A stretch of DNA of 64,000 bases from Novosphingobium resinovorum (GCF_027922145.1 NZ_BSFC01000011.1:620001-684000), one strand, 5' to 3'; numbered from the stretch's first letter, positions 26,629 through 36,744 are shown. Notes: generated by a model from the letters alone, not told the origin. Made by a program: numbers and translations.

Positions 26629-27027
26629 TATCGTATCCCTATCGAACGGGTTGAAGTTCGATCGGATGAGCGGCGCTGGGGTTGCGTAAGAAAACAATGC
26701 TGAACCTGCACCGGTATCACCCGATGCGGTCCGACATCACGAGGCGTGAGGGAAATTCCCGATCACGCCGCGCCAGAGGGGCCCGGCCCGCAAAGGCTCT
26801 AATACGACCGAATCGCTCCGAGTTCAACCCATCGATCCTCCGTGTCGCGCAGCGATGGGGAGGTGGCAGTCGCGAAGCGACTGACGGAGGGGGGAACCCG
26901 CACGCCCCTCCCCCTCCACCACCGCCTACGGCGGCGGTCCCCCTCCCCATCGCTGCGCGACAGGGAGGATTGCCTCTGCCTCAAAATCCGATATTAATGT
27001 GATATCACTTTTAGAGGGGTGCCACCG
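26629..27027. other. Intergenic region with a family A repeat
   Basis: About 400 bases between divergent genes. It should hold the promoters of the DUF465/terC genes and of the SPFH operon, and it contains one family A palindrome in its right half. I see no coding frame with homology and no recognisable operator. Confidence 0.6.
26836..26970 (+). repeat. Long imperfect palindrome, family A, copy 3
   Basis: 135 bp: starts TCCTCCGTGTCGCGCAGCGA, ends TGCGCGACAGGGAGGA. Both ends carry the GCGCAGCGA-type tip, unlike copies 1 and 2, so the two arms have been homogenised. Confidence 0.9.
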
Positions 27028-27939
27028 ATGTCCGATTCGCATCTGCCCATCAACGCCAGCCGGGAGAGCATCGCCTCGACCCGGAGCGGCTACCTGATGC
27101 TCATAGTGTTCCTGGCGCTGCTCGTGGCGATCGTGTTCTGCGTCGTCACGCTTGCCAGCGGTGATCCGGGACCGGGCACGGTGCTGGGCTTCCTCGCCTT
27201 CATCCTCCCGGCGGTGATCATGAACGTTCTGATCCTCAGCGGCTTTTACATGATCCAGCCCAACCAGGCCGCTGCCGTCACCCTGTTCGGCAGCTACAAG
27301 GGCACCGATCGCACCCCCGGCCTGCGCTGGGTCTGGCCGTGGATGGGCAAGACGAAAATCTCGGCCCGCGCCAACAACGTCGTCTCGGAAAAGCTCAAGG
27401 TGAACGACCTTCGCGGCAACCCGATCGAGATCGCCACCAACGTCGTCTGGCGCGTCGCCGACACCGCCCAGGCGCTCTACGACGTGGACGACTACAAGGC
27501 CTTCGTGAACGTCCAGATCGAGGCCGCCGTGCGCTCGATCGGATCGCGCTACGCCTATGACGACGTCGAGGATGCCGAGATCACCCTGCGTGGCAGCCAC
27601 GAGCAGGTGAATGCCGAACTGCGCACCGAACTGATCGCCCGCCTGCAGGTGGCGGGCATCACGGTGGACGAGTGCGGCCTCACTCACCTCGCCTACGCGC
27701 CAGAGATCGCCGGGGCCATGCTGCGCCGCCAGCAGGCCGAGGCCGTCATCGGCGCGCGGCGCAAGCTGGTGGAGGGCGCGGTGTCGATGGTCGAGATGGC
27801 GCTGGCGCAGCTCTCGGAAAAGAACGTGGTCGAACTCGACGACGAGCGCCGCGCGGCGATGGTTTCGAACCTGATGGTCGTGCTCTGCGGCGAGCGGGAT
27901 ACCCAGCCCGTCGTCAACACCGGCACGCTCTACTCGTAA
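27028..27939 (+). CDS. SPFH domain-containing membrane protein
   Basis: 303 residues from [22 protein letters not shown] precedes by about 8 nt. Two N-terminal membrane helices ([45 protein letters not shown]) and a band 7/SPFH domain ([28 protein letters not shown] through [62 protein letters not shown] in pieces). Such proteins form membrane rings or microdomains. It heads a tight three-gene operon with an Arc-like protein and a small membrane protein. Confidence 0.9.
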   Translation: MSDSHLPINASRESIASTRSGYLMLIVFLALLVAIVFCVVTLASGDPGPGTVLGFLAFILPAVIMNVLILSGFYMIQPNQAAAVTLFGSYKGTDRTPGLRWVWPWMGKTKISARANNVVSEKLKVNDLRGNPIEIATNVVWRVADTAQALYDVDDYKAFVNVQIEAAVRSIGSRYAYDDVEDAEITLRGSHEQVNAELRTELIARLQVAGITVDECGLTHLAYAPEIAGAMLRRQQAEAVIGARRKLVEGAVSMVEMALAQLSEKNVVELDDERRAAMVSNLMVVLCGERDTQPVVNTGTLYS

Positions 27940-27946
27940 CGACCCC

Positions 27947-28150
27947 ATGGCGTCTCCCGGCAAGAAGGCGTTCGCGCTCCGTCTCGATCCGGCGCTCTAC
28001 GCGGCGCTGGAGCGGACGGCGGCGGCGGACTTGCGCTCGGTGAACGCCGAAGTCGAAGTGCTGCTGCGCGAGGCCCTCGCCCGGCGCGGCGTCAAGGTCG
28101 AGGCGGGCGAACCGGCAAGGCGCGGACGTCCGCCGAAGGATGGAGACTGA
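27947..28150 (+). CDS. Arc-type ribbon-helix-helix protein
   Basis: 67 residues. KKAFALRLDPALYAALERTAAADLRSVNAEVEVLLREAL is the Arc/MetJ ribbon-helix-helix fold (beta strand FALRL, then two helices), followed by a basic tail RRGRPPK. It lies 7 nt after the SPFH gene and 2 nt before the next gene, so it is part of that operon and may autoregulate it. Confidence 0.88.
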   Translation: MASPGKKAFALRLDPALYAALERTAAADLRSVNAEVEVLLREALARRGVKVEAGEPARRGRPPKDGD

Positions 28151-28152
28151 TC

Positions 28153-28419
28153 ATGCTGCACAAGCTGTTCGAGAATGATCCGTGGTTCGCCCCCAAGCGC
28201 TACGGCTACGGCGCGGGGCTGCCGATCGCGTGGCAGGGGTGGGCGCTGCTGGCGGCCTACCTCGCCATTATCGTCGGGATCGCGCTGCCGGGGACCGGCG
28301 GCACGCTGGGCGCCCGGACCGCGTCCTTCGTCGGCGTGCTGCTGGTGACGGGCGTGTTCATGGTGATCGCCGCGCGCCACACGCGCGGCGGCTGGAAGTG
28401 GCGCTGGGGCGGGGATTGA
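28153..28419 (+). CDS. Small membrane protein of the SPFH operon
   Basis: 88 residues with two hydrophobic helices (WALLAAYLAIIVGIALPG and TASFVGVLLVTGVFMVIAA) and a Trp/Arg-rich tail (GGWKWRWGGD). It starts 2 nt after the Arc-like gene. No known family recognised by eye; its constant position behind SPFH and Arc genes suggests a partner of the SPFH ring. Confidence 0.8.
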   Translation: MLHKLFENDPWFAPKRYGYGAGLPIAWQGWALLAAYLAIIVGIALPGTGGTLGARTASFVGVLLVTGVFMVIAARHTRGGWKWRWGGD

Positions 28420-28426
28420 GGCGGTC

Positions 28427-28626
28427 CGTCGTCCCGGACTTGATCCGGGACCGCTGGCCGTGAACAGCCCATCTGTCGGCGCGCGCCGCCGGGGCTTCGA
28501 CAAGCTCAGCCTGAGCGGAATTTAAAGACCTGCTCTCAAAACCGCTCAGCCTGAGCTTGTCGAAGCCCTGGCCGATAACGCCCGCCTAAAGACAGCCAGC
28601 GGTCCCGGATCAAGTCCGGGACGACG
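28427..28626. repeat. Inverted repeat, family B, copy 3 with a nested hairpin
   Basis: Left arm at 28427-28460, right arm at 28592-28626 (TCCCGGATCAAGTCCGGGAC). The spacer holds a complete family C hairpin (28491-28569), so one palindrome has landed in another. Confidence 0.9.
28491..28569. repeat. Inverted repeat, family C, copy 1
   Basis: Arms GGGCTTCGACAAGCTCAGCC and complement; nested in family B copy 3. The second copy is at 45517. Confidence 0.9.
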
Positions 28627-28633
28627 TGGAACA

Positions 28634-29497
28634 TTACAACTTCGCGAAAACCGCCACCATCGCCTTCCACGCCCGGTCCGCCTCGCCCGGATCGTAGGCA
28701 GGCGAATCCGGCACGCACCAGCCGTGGTCGGCGGCGTAGACCTCCACCTCAGCCGGACGCTTCGCCGCATCGGCGGCCTTGCGCAGTTCGGTCTTCACCT
28801 CGGGCTGCTTGGCGTCGTCGTTGCGGGCAATGGCGAGGATGTAGCTCGCCTGCGTCTTGCCCAGAACCCTGTGCGGACTGTCGGGCGCCTCGGTCACCAG
28901 CCCCGCACCGTGGAGCGACACCGCCGCCTTCACCCGCCCCGGCACCGCCGCCGCCGTGCGCACGGTGAACGGCCCGCCCATGCAGTAGCCGTTGCTGCCG
29001 ATCCCGCGCTTCGTATCCACCGCGTCCTGCGTGTCGAGGAACGCCACATAGGCCGTCGCATCGCGCGTGACAGCCTCGGACGTGAGCATCGCGCGCATCG
29101 GGCCGACTTTCGCCTGACCTTCAGGCGTGCGGTACTCGGCGAAGCTCTTCATCACCGGCGCCGGGCCCGAGCGGTAGTAGGGGTTCACCACCAGGACCGC
29201 ATAGCCCTGCGCGGCGAGATTGCGGGCCATGATCTTCTTGGCATCACGCAGGCCCGCAATGTCGGGCCACATCACGATGCCGGGATGCTTGCCCCCACCC
29301 GCTTTATGGCCCGGATGGACGAAGAACGCATCGCACACGCCGTCCGCCGTGGTGATCGAAACCATGCGCTCGGTCAGTTCGCCGCCGCTCTCCGCCGCCA
29401 CCGCTCCGCACCCGGTCAGCGCAAGTCCGGCACCCAGCACCGAGAACGCGCGGCGGTCCAAGCGGCTGAAGTCGTCGGCGGTATAGTCGTCACACAT
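28634..29497 (-). CDS. Dienelactone hydrolase family protein, exported
   Basis: 287 residues. The N-terminus RRAFSVLGAGLALTGCGA resembles a Tat-type signal with a lipobox (LTGC), so export and possible lipid anchoring are likely. The hydrolase core has GIVMWPDIAGLRD, the nucleophile elbow GSNGYCMGGPF with Cys in place of Ser, as in dienelactone hydrolases, and the late ADHGWC carrying the catalytic His. Natural substrate unknown; carboxymethylenebutenolidase activity is the family default, but an exported enzyme suggests another ester. Confidence 0.88.
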   Translation of the reverse strand: MCDDYTADDFSRLDRRAFSVLGAGLALTGCGAVAAESGGELTERMVSITTADGVCDAFFVHPGHKAGGGKHPGIVMWPDIAGLRDAKKIMARNLAAQGYAVLVVNPYYRSGPAPVMKSFAEYRTPEGQAKVGPMRAMLTSEAVTRDATAYVAFLDTQDAVDTKRGIGSNGYCMGGPFTVRTAAAVPGRVKAAVSLHGAGLVTEAPDSPHRVLGKTQASYILAIARNDDAKQPEVKTELRKAADAAKRPAEVEVYAADHGWCVPDSPAYDPGEADRAWKAMVAVFAKL

Positions 29498-29548
29498 GGG
29501 CTGGCCTTTCGCTGCTTTCCCGGCAGCCTAGCAGAGCTTCGCGCGACC

Positions 29549-29950
29549 TCAATCGCCGTTGAAGTTGAGTTCCAGGTTCACGGCATTGGGATCGGCGAGG
29601 AACAGTTGCCTGAGGCCGATGTGCGTCAGATCGTTGAACCGGTAGTCGAGGCCGAGTTCGTCCAGCTTCGCGCGGGTCTCCTCGAAGCCGCTGCAGCGCA
29701 AGGCGACGTGATGGAAACCGTTGGTTGATTCGCCCGGCAGGTAATCGTCGTAGCGCCCCGGAGCGGTGGTGCGATCGACGAGGTGAATGATCGGCAGCCC
29801 CCCTGCGTCGCGCATCCAGTAGCCCGCCGTGCCCGCGCGGATCGAGGGGTTTTCGCTGCGGATCAGGCCCAGTACGCGTTCGTAGAACGTGGCGGTGCCT
29901 TCGAGGTCGTCGGTCAGGATGTTGACGTGATCGATGCCGCTGACCTGCAT
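29549..29950 (-). CDS. VOC family protein (glyoxalase/dioxygenase-like)
   Basis: 133 residues from MQVSGIDHVNILTDDLEGTATFYERVLG; GGGAG is 6 nt upstream. The paired beta-alpha-beta-beta-beta modules, metal ligands His9 (DHVNI), His in FHHVALRC and Glu in AVNLELNF match the vicinal oxygen chelate superfamily. The in-frame extension upstream covers family H repeat DNA and is rejected. Reaction unknown. Confidence 0.9.
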   Translation of the reverse strand: MQVSGIDHVNILTDDLEGTATFYERVLGLIRSENPSIRAGTAGYWMRDAGGLPIIHLVDRTTAPGRYDDYLPGESTNGFHHVALRCSGFEETRAKLDELGLDYRFNDLTHIGLRQLFLADPNAVNLELNFNGD

Positions 29951-29980
29951 GGTGCTCTCCCATTGTTGGGCAGGGATTAA

Positions 29981-30097
29981 CCCACCCCTGCCCCCTCCCG
30001 CAAGCGGGAGGGGAATGCGAAACCTGCGCATAGCCCTCCCGCTCGCGGGAGGGCCGGGAGGCTTGAGAGCGAAGCGAACTAGCCGGACGGGGTGGGC
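29981..30097 (+). repeat. Inverted repeat, family H
   Basis: CCCTCCCGCAAGCGGGAGGG-type hairpins (a short palindrome near 29991-30013 and CCCTCCCGCTCGCGGGAGGG at 30033-30052) bounded by CCACCCC and GGGGTGGG, with an internal CTTGAGAGCGAAGCGAACTA. The right half recurs inverted at 9441-9491. Confidence 0.8.
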
Positions 30098-30098
30098 C

Positions 30099-30953
30099 TC
30101 AGCTCCGGAACACCACCGTCCGCGCTCCGTTCAGCAGCACCCGGTCCTCCAGATGCAGCCGCACCGCCTCGGCCAGCACGCGGCGTTCGATGTCGCGACC
30201 CTTGCGGACCATGTCCTCGGGCGTGTCGGAGTGCGTCACCGGCTCCACGTCCTGATGGATGATCGGCCCTTCGTCGAGGTCGGCGGTCACGTAATGCGCG
30301 GTCGCCCCGATCATCTTCACCCCGCGCGCGTGCGCCTGGTGATAGGGCTTGGCGCCCTTGAAGCCGGGCAGGAAGGAGTGGTGGATGTTGATGCAGCGCC
30401 CCGACAGGAATGCCGCCATCTCGTCCGAGAGGATCTGCATGTAGCGCGCCAGCACCACCAGTTCCGCCCGCGTCTCGTCGACGATGGCGCGGATCTGCGC
30501 TTCCTGCGCGGCCTTCTCGCCCTTGGCCATCGGCAGGTGATGGAAGGGAATGTCCCCCAGCATCAGCGTGTTGATCGCCTCGCGCGGGTGGTTGGAGACG
30601 ACGCCGACGATCTCCATCGCGATCTCGCCGATGCGGTGGCGATAGAGCAGGTCCGCCAGGCAATGGTCGAACTTGCTGACCAGCAGCAGGACGCGGCGCG
30701 GCCGGTCGCGGCGCTGCATCGACCAGGCCATGCCGTATTCGTGCGCGATCGGACCGAAGCCTTCGCGGATATCCTCGCGGTCCGTGGCGCCCGGATCGAA
30801 GGCCACGCGCATGAAGAACCGGCCCTGCTCGAGATCGTCGAACTGCTGCGCCTCGGTGATGTTGGCGCCCATCTGCGCGAGATAGCCCGTCACCCGGGCG
30901 ACGATGCCCGGACGGTCGGCACACGAAAAGGCGAGGATCAGCGGCTCGGCCAT
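30099..30953 (-). CDS. purU: Formyltetrahydrofolate deformylase
   Basis: 284 residues. An N-terminal ACT domain ([28 protein letters not shown]) is joined to a formyl-transferase fold with the catalytic triad segments [20 protein letters not shown] and [13 protein letters not shown]. PurU hydrolyses 10-formyl-THF to formate and THF, balancing one-carbon pools and feeding formate to PurT. It follows the nitronate monooxygenase gene by 11 nt on the same strand. Confidence 0.96.
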   Translation of the reverse strand: MAEPLILAFSCADRPGIVARVTGYLAQMGANITEAQQFDDLEQGRFFMRVAFDPGATDREDIREGFGPIAHEYGMAWSMQRRDRPRRVLLLVSKFDHCLADLLYRHRIGEIAMEIVGVVSNHPREAINTLMLGDIPFHHLPMAKGEKAAQEAQIRAIVDETRAELVVLARYMQILSDEMAAFLSGRCINIHHSFLPGFKGAKPYHQAHARGVKMIGATAHYVTADLDEGPIIHQDVEPVTHSDTPEDMVRKGRDIERRVLAEAVRLHLEDRVLLNGARTVVFRS

Positions 30954-30964
30954 ACCCTTGCCCC

Positions 30965-31990
30965 TTACGCCGCGACGGCGCCGCGATTGGTCAGCGCGGC
31001 CTCGCTCTCGGCCATGAGCGCGGCGATGATCTCGGCCACCGGCTCCTCCTTGCCGACCATGCCGACCGACTGGCCCGCCATGATCGAGCCGCTCTCGACG
31101 TCGCCGTCGATGACCGCGCGGCGCAGCGCGCCTGCCCAGAAGTGCTCGATCTTGAGCTGCGCCTCGCCCATGTCGACCTCGCCCGCGTCCAGCAGGCGCG
31201 CGACTTCGATCTGCTTGGCGGTGAATTCCTCGGTGCCCTTGTTCTTGAGCGCGCGCACGGGGATTACCGGCAGGCGCGGATCGACCTGCACCGATGCCAC
31301 CGCATCGCGGGCCGAGGCTCGGAAGAACGCCTTCTTGAACGCTTCATGGGCGATCGATTCGCTCGCGCAGGCGAAGCGGGTGCCGAGCTGCACGCCGGCC
31401 GCGCCCATTTCGAGGTATCCGGCGATCGCCTCGCCCCGGCCGATGCCGCCCGCGACGAACACGAGGTTGTCCGCGGCTAGGCTCGGCAGGATTTCCTGCG
31501 CCAGCACCGAGGTGGAGACGGGGCCGATGTGGCCGCCCGCTTCCGAACCCTCGATCACCAGCGCGTCCGCGCCCGAGCGCAGCAGTTTCTTGCCCAGCGC
31601 CAGCGTGGGCGCGAAGCAGATGACCTTGGCGCCATTGGCCTTGATCGCCTCGACGCTGCCCTTGGGCGGAATTCCGCCCGCAAGCACCACATGCGTCACG
31701 CCATGCTTCGCGCAGACGTCGATCAGGTCGAACAGCATCGGGTGCATGGTGATGAGGTTCACGCCGAAGGGCTTGGACGTCAGCGCCTTGGTGGCGGCGA
31801 TCTCGGTGTCGAGCAGTTCCGGGGTCATCGCTCCGCAGGCGATCACGCCGAAGCCGCCTGCGTTGCTGATCGCGGAGACGAGGTTGCGCTCGGAAACCCA
31901 GGACATGGCGCCGCACAGGATGGCGGTCTCGGTGCCGAGGAATTCGCAGCCGCGCGCCATCAGCGCGGAAGTCTTGGTGTAGGCGGTCAT
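30965..31990 (-). CDS. Nitronate monooxygenase / FabK-like flavoprotein
   Basis: 341 residues from [19 protein letters not shown]; the upstream extension is not supported. TIM-barrel FMN family with [60 protein letters not shown] in pieces, the FMN phosphate-binding loop. Members oxidise alkyl nitronates or act as enoyl-ACP reductase II; the sequence alone does not choose between them. Likely co-transcribed with purU. Confidence 0.88.
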   Translation of the reverse strand: MTAYTKTSALMARGCEFLGTETAILCGAMSWVSERNLVSAISNAGGFGVIACGAMTPELLDTEIAATKALTSKPFGVNLITMHPMLFDLIDVCAKHGVTHVVLAGGIPPKGSVEAIKANGAKVICFAPTLALGKKLLRSGADALVIEGSEAGGHIGPVSTSVLAQEILPSLAADNLVFVAGGIGRGEAIAGYLEMGAAGVQLGTRFACASESIAHEAFKKAFFRASARDAVASVQVDPRLPVIPVRALKNKGTEEFTAKQIEVARLLDAGEVDMGEAQLKIEHFWAGALRRAVIDGDVESGSIMAGQSVGMVGKEEPVAEIIAALMAESEAALTNRGAVAA

Positions 31991-32136
31991 GAAATTCCCA
32001 TAGCCCGGATTCTTGTTCAGCCGTGCGCCATAGGGTGACGAGCCGCACCAGACAAGCGGCGAGCGACGGAACCAAATGGCGACAAGTTCGTTCAGGTGAG
32101 GCACAGTTACATGGAAATCAGGGGGTCATTTCCAAC

Positions 32137-32499
32137 ATGCAACACGACGACGAACCGCTGAATGCCGCAGCCACGACACCGTCGGGCCCGGAAGCGGTCG
32201 CCGCGCAGGGCGTAACGATCGACGAACATCTGTTCGAGGACATTCTGGATCTCGAAGGCGCGTTGCGGTTGAGTACGCAGGCCACCGCCGGTCTCGGCGC
32301 CCCGCGCGCCACGGAAATCGTGATGCTCGGCCGCAAGTTGCGCGAACCTTCAGCCGCGAAGATGCAGGTCCTTGCCGATGAAGTGCGCAAGGCCACGCAG
32401 GCCGGTGATCTGGCGCGGGTCCGCGAGTGCCATCTGCGCGTCATCGACACACTGGTTTCGCTGCGCACGACGTGCTGGGCCGTAAAATCCGAAGAATAG
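32137..32499 (+). CDS. Hypothetical helical protein upstream of katA
   Basis: 120 residues from MQHDDEPLNAAATTP. It is predicted mostly helical (LFEDILDLEGALRLSTQATAG, AAKMQVLADEVRKATQAGDLARVRECHLRVIDTLVSLRTTCW in pieces). No family recognised. A long open frame extends 38 codons upstream, but AGGGGG followed by this ATG is the better start, though the spacing of about 12 nt is long. It lies 147 bp before katA and is not clearly co-transcribed with it. Confidence 0.65.
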   Translation: MQHDDEPLNAAATTPSGPEAVAAQGVTIDEHLFEDILDLEGALRLSTQATAGLGAPRATEIVMLGRKLREPSAAKMQVLADEVRKATQAGDLARVRECHLRVIDTLVSLRTTCWAVKSEE

Positions 32500-32646
32500 A
32501 TCAAGTTTCATCGAGTTTCCCGATTACTCTTACATGTTCGTATAGCTTCTCCGCCTTGGCGGGCTTCGTTAGGTCTAAAGCAGAGCCGCCAAAGGGCAGC
32601 ACACGCCAATCCATGACCACAGGCCCATGACCAAAGGAGAGCCGAC

Positions 32647-34170
32647 ATGCACGGATCCAACTCAGACGAGCCCAAGTGCCCTTACGGCCACGGCGCCGCT
32701 ACCCCGCTGACCACGCAGTTCGGCGCGCCGGTCGTCGACAACTCCAACTCCTACACCGCCGGGCCGCGCGGCCCGCTGCTGATGCAGGACGTCTGGCTGA
32801 TCGAGAAGCTGGCCAACCTCAACCGCGAAGTGATCCCCGAGCGTCGCATGCACGCCAAGGGTTCGGGCGCATTCGGCACCTTCACCGTCACCGGTGACGT
32901 CTCGAAGTACACCCGCGCGAAGTTCCTCGCCGAAAAGGGCAAGCAGACCGAGCTGTTCGCCCGCTTCACCACCGTGGCCGGAGAGCGCGGCGCGGCCGAT
33001 GCCGAGCGCGACATTCGCGGCTTCGCGGTGAAGTTCTACACCGAGGAAGGCAACTGGGACATGGTCGGCAACAACACGCCGGTCTTCTTCGTGCGTGATC
33101 CCCGCCACTTCGCCGATCTCAACAAGGCGGTGAAGCGCGATCCGCGCACCAACATGCGCAGCGCGCAGAACAACTGGGACTTCTGGACCCTGCTGCCCGA
33201 AGCCTTCCATCAGGTCACCTACGTGATGGGCGATCGCGGCATCCCCAAGTCGTACCGCCACATGGACGGCTTCTCCAGCCACACCTATTCGTTCTACAAC
33301 GAGGCGGGCGAGCGGTTCTGGGTGAAGTGGCACTTCAAGACCCAGCAGGGCCACGCGCACCTGACCGACGCCGAAGCCGCCGAAGTCGTCGCCGGCGACC
33401 GCGAGAGCAACCAGCGCGATCTCTACGAGGCGATCGAGCGCGGCGAGTTCCCGAAGTGGAAGGTCATGGTCCAGATCATGGACGAGGCCGAGGCCGAGAC
33501 CTGCGGTTTCCACCCCTTCGATCTCACCAAGGTCTGGTCGCAGAAGGTCTATCCGCTGATCGAGGTCGGCATGATGGAACTGAACCGCAACCCGGAGAAC
33601 TTCTTCGCGGACGTGGAGCAGAGCGCCTTCAGCCCGTCCAACCTCGTCCCCGGCATCGGCGTCTCGCCCGACAAGATGCTGCAGGCACGCCTGTTCGCCT
33701 ATTCGGACGCGCAGCGGTATCGTCTGGGGGTCAACCACCACCAGATCCCGGTGAACGCGGCGCGCTGCCCGGTGTTCAACAACCACCGCGACGGCCAGGG
33801 CCGGGTCGACGGGAACTACGGCGGACTGCTGCACTACCACCCGAACTCGTTCGACCAGTGGCAGGGCCAGCCCGAATTCCGCGAACCGCCGCTGCGCCTC
33901 TCGGGCGCTGCCGACTTCTGGAACTTCCGCGAGGATGACGACGACTACTACAGCCAGCCGCGCGCGCTGTTCCAGCTGATGGACGATGCGCAGAAGGAGC
34001 GCCTGTTCGGCAACACCGCCCGCGCCATGGGCGACGCGCCGGACTTCATCAAGCAGCGCCACATCGACAACGCCACCCGCTGCGATCCGGCTTACGGTAC
34101 AGGCGTGGCGGCTGCGCTGGGGATGAGCGTGAGCGCGGAACTCTCGCCGGTGCCCGAACTGGCGGATTGA
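32647..34170 (+). CDS. katA: Catalase (clade 3, KatA)
   Basis: 507 residues. The catalytic His is H69 in [14 protein letters not shown], the catalytic Asn near residue 142 in [12 protein letters not shown], and the heme Tyr near residue 354 in [14 protein letters not shown]. Length and the [25 protein letters not shown] segments match small-subunit, NADPH-binding clade 3 catalases of the cytoplasm. GGAGAG precedes the ATG. A strong rho-independent terminator follows. With ahpC, ahpF and trxC the window is rich in peroxide defence genes. Confidence 0.97.
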   Translation: MHGSNSDEPKCPYGHGAATPLTTQFGAPVVDNSNSYTAGPRGPLLMQDVWLIEKLANLNREVIPERRMHAKGSGAFGTFTVTGDVSKYTRAKFLAEKGKQTELFARFTTVAGERGAADAERDIRGFAVKFYTEEGNWDMVGNNTPVFFVRDPRHFADLNKAVKRDPRTNMRSAQNNWDFWTLLPEAFHQVTYVMGDRGIPKSYRHMDGFSSHTYSFYNEAGERFWVKWHFKTQQGHAHLTDAEAAEVVAGDRESNQRDLYEAIERGEFPKWKVMVQIMDEAEAETCGFHPFDLTKVWSQKVYPLIEVGMMELNRNPENFFADVEQSAFSPSNLVPGIGVSPDKMLQARLFAYSDAQRYRLGVNHHQIPVNAARCPVFNNHRDGQGRVDGNYGGLLHYHPNSFDQWQGQPEFREPPLRLSGAADFWNFREDDDDYYSQPRALFQLMDDAQKERLFGNTARAMGDAPDFIKQRHIDNATRCDPAYGTGVAAALGMSVSAELSPVPELAD

Positions 34171-34185
34171 CCTGACGGCCGAATG

Positions 34186-34226
34186 AAAAGGCCCCGTGTG
34201 CGGATGTCCGCGCACGGGGCCTTTTT
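34186..34226 (+). terminator. Rho-independent terminator of katA
   Basis: Stem AGGCCCCGTGTGCGG / CCGCGCACGGGGCCT with loop ATGT and a following TTTTTC; about 16 nt after the katA stop. Confidence 0.9.
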
Positions 34227-34251
34227 CGTGATTGTTCCGTCACCCTTTAAC

Positions 34252-34339
34252 AGTCATCCCCGCGAAGGCGGGGACCCATCTGATGACCGTGCAACACGAG
34301 AGAACCGGAGATGGGTTCCCGCCTTCGCGGGAATGACTG
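34252..34339. repeat. Inverted repeat, family F, copy 2
   Basis: Arms GTCATCCCCGCGAAGGCGGG and complement, about 30 bp each, spacer about 28 bp. Sits between the katA terminator and the stop of the convergent beta-glucosidase gene. Confidence 0.92.
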
Positions 34340-34355
34340 TCAAAGGGTCGGTGTT

Positions 34356-36662
34356 CTACTTCGCCACCGTGAAGGTCGTCGCCATGTCAGCCTTCGAATC
34401 GCCGCCGACCCACACGTCGAAGGCGCTGTCGTCCTGCACCCAGCCCTTGGTCGCCGCGCTCCAGTAGCGCAGGTCGTCGGCCGTCAGCGTGAACTGCATG
34501 TGCTTCGTCTCGCCCGGCGCGAGGGCGACGCGGGCGAACTTCTTGAGCTGGCGCACCGGACGCGAGGACGTGCCCACGCGCTGGTGAATGTAGAGCTGCG
34601 CCACCTCGTCGCCCGCACGCTTGCCGGTGTTGGTGAGGTCGAACGACACCGTGACCGGCTCGCCCAGCTTCACCGAGGCGCGGTCCACCGCCAGCTTGCC
34701 GTAAGCGAACGTGGTATAGCTCAGGCCGTGACCGAAGGGCCAGGTCGGCGAATTGTCCTCGTTCCAGTAGCGCTTGTCGGCGCTTCCGGGCTGGTGCGAG
34801 GGCAGGTAGGCGTAAGTGTAAGGCGCCTGTGCCGCGCTGCGGATCCAGCTGAAGGGCAGCTTGCCGCCGGGGTTCGCATCACCGAGCAGCAGGTTGGCGA
34901 CGGCATTGCCGCCCTCGGAGCCGGGATACCACGCCTCCAGCACCGCGCCGGGCTTCGCATCGCCGAGGCTGAGCGGACGGCCGTTGACCAGCACCACGAC
35001 GACCGGCTTTCCGGTGGCGATCACCGCGTCGAGCAGTTCCTGCTGACGGCCCGGCAACTTCAGGTCCGATCGCGAGGCGAATTCGCCCGCCATGTTCTGC
35101 GCCTCGCCCAGCACCATGACCGCGACGTCCGACTGCTTCGCAAGCGCGATCGCCCTGGCCAGTTCCGCCTTCTCGTCGATCGCGGGATGCTCGCCGGGCT
35201 TGTTCATCGCGTCGAAGAAGGAGGGGTTCTTGCGGGTCGGCCATGCCGTTCCGGTCGCATATTCGACCTTCACGCCCGCACCCAGCTTGGCGCGCAGGCC
35301 TACAAGGACGCTGACGCCCTCCGGCTTGTTGGAGGAGAACACCCAGGGGCCGAGCATGTCGTGGCCCGCATCGCCGAGCGGCCCGATCACCGCCACCGAC
35401 TTGAGCTTGCTGCGGTCCAGCGGCAGCAGCCCGCCCGCATTGGCCAGCAGCACCGCCGACCGCTCGGCCGCGATCCGCGCGACTTCGCGGTGCGCGGGAT
35501 CGTCGAAGGTCCTGGGCACCGCCTTGGGATCGACATAAGGCTTGTCGAACAGGCCAAGGCGATACTTGGCCTCGAGCAGACGCAGCACCGGGCCGTCGAG
35601 CGCGCTTTCGGCCACTTCGCCGTTCTTCACCGCGTCGATCAGCGACAGCATCGGCGAGGGGTTGCTCGGCACCGTCATCGCAAGGTCCATGCCCGCCTCC
35701 AGCGCGCGCACGGCGGCCTGCTTCGGGCTGCCCGCCATGCCCTGCTTCTCCAGCGAATCGACGCCGTTGGCATCGCTGACGACGAAGCCCTTGAAGCCCC
35801 ATTCCTTGCGCAGCACGTCGGTCAGCAGCCACTTGTTCGCCGCCGCCGGAACGCCGTTGAGGCCCATGTAGGCGCTCATGATATTGCCCGCGCCCGCATC
35901 GAGCGCGGCCTTGAACGGCGGCAGGTAAGTGTTGCGCAGCTGGTTTTCCGACAAGTCCACCTCGTCGTAGTCACGCCCGCCGAACGAGGCGCCGTAGCCG
36001 ACGAAATGCTTGGGGCCGGACAGCACGTGGCCCGGCGTGCCGATGGCCCCGCCCTGGAAGCCGCGCACCTGTGCCGCCGCCATCGCCGCGCCGAGCACCG
36101 GGTCCTCGCCCGCGCCCTCGACCATGCGGCCCCAGCGCGGGTCCATGGTGATGTCGACCATCGGCGCGAAGGTCCAGTTGATGCCCACCGCGCGCGCTTC
36201 CGATGCCGCGACGGCCTGGCCGCGCTCGGCCGTCGCCGGGTCCCACGACGCGGCCATCGCGATCGGCACCGGCATGATCGTGTGCAACCCGTGGATCACG
36301 TCGTAGCCGATCAGCAGCGGAATGCCGAGGCGGGTCTTCTTCACCGCCAGTTCCTGCAGCGCGTTGATGCGGACCGGATCGGTGACGAACAGCATCGAGC
36401 CGACCTCGCCCTTCGCGATCGCGGCGTCGATGTTCACCGCCGTCGCCTTCGGATTCGCCACGGTAGCGCCGCCGAAGTCGAAGTACTGGACGAGCTGGCC
36501 CGCCTTCTCCTCCAGCGTCATCCGCTGCAGCATCGCCTCCGCGCGCTCGCGTGCTTCCGCCTCTGTCACGACTTTCGCCTGCTTGGCCACGACCGGCGTG
36601 GCCGCCAGCGGAACGAGCGACGACGTCAGGGCCAAAGCGAGTACCATTCGGGAAAGGCGCAA
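34356..36662 (-). CDS. bglX: Periplasmic beta-glucosidase, GH3 (BglX-like)
   Basis: 768 residues. Signal peptide (MRLSRMVLALALTSSLVPLA, cut near VVAK), GH3 N-terminal barrel with IPLLIGYDVIHGLHTIMPVP, GPKHFVGYG and the nucleophile Asp near residue 294 in GFVVSDANGVDS, the C-terminal alpha/beta sandwich (VAVIGPLGDAGHDMLGPW; LGEAQNMAGEFASRSDL) and a terminal fibronectin-III-like domain (FGHGLSYTTFAYGKL). It should cleave beta-linked gluco- or xylo-oligosaccharides in the periplasm. TTG 36662 has GGAG 9 nt upstream; ATG 36647 is the alternative. A LacI-type palindrome lies upstream. Confidence 0.93.
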   Translation of the reverse strand: MRLSRMVLALALTSSLVPLAATPVVAKQAKVVTEAEARERAEAMLQRMTLEEKAGQLVQYFDFGGATVANPKATAVNIDAAIAKGEVGSMLFVTDPVRINALQELAVKKTRLGIPLLIGYDVIHGLHTIMPVPIAMAASWDPATAERGQAVAASEARAVGINWTFAPMVDITMDPRWGRMVEGAGEDPVLGAAMAAAQVRGFQGGAIGTPGHVLSGPKHFVGYGASFGGRDYDEVDLSENQLRNTYLPPFKAALDAGAGNIMSAYMGLNGVPAAANKWLLTDVLRKEWGFKGFVVSDANGVDSLEKQGMAGSPKQAAVRALEAGMDLAMTVPSNPSPMLSLIDAVKNGEVAESALDGPVLRLLEAKYRLGLFDKPYVDPKAVPRTFDDPAHREVARIAAERSAVLLANAGGLLPLDRSKLKSVAVIGPLGDAGHDMLGPWVFSSNKPEGVSVLVGLRAKLGAGVKVEYATGTAWPTRKNPSFFDAMNKPGEHPAIDEKAELARAIALAKQSDVAVMVLGEAQNMAGEFASRSDLKLPGRQQELLDAVIATGKPVVVVLVNGRPLSLGDAKPGAVLEAWYPGSEGGNAVANLLLGDANPGGKLPFSWIRSAAQAPYTYAYLPSHQPGSADKRYWNEDNSPTWPFGHGLSYTTFAYGKLAVDRASVKLGEPVTVSFDLTNTGKRAGDEVAQLYIHQRVGTSSRPVRQLKKFARVALAPGETKHMQFTLTADDLRYWSAATKGWVQDDSAFDVWVGGDSKADMATTFTVAK

Positions 36663-36730
36663 GGTCGATTACTCCATTGGAATGCTGATCAGCATACTTG
36701 TGCACGCGCACTATCGCGGTTTCGCGTATT

Positions 36731-36744
36731 TGACAGCGCTGTAT
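36731..36744. promoter_or_regulatory. LacI-type palindrome upstream of bglX
   Basis: TGACAGCGCTGTAT: a core GACAGCGCTGT nearly symmetric about GCGC, the common LacI/GalR operator form. It is 69 bp upstream of the bglX start. No LacI gene is adjacent; the one at 56.7 kb appears to use a different site. Confidence 0.45.

Noticed and set aside
31991..32104. A 38-residue N-terminal extension of the nitronate monooxygenase.
   Set aside because: It has no family similarity and overlaps the promoter region of the divergent gene; [10 protein letters not shown] is a normal start for this family.
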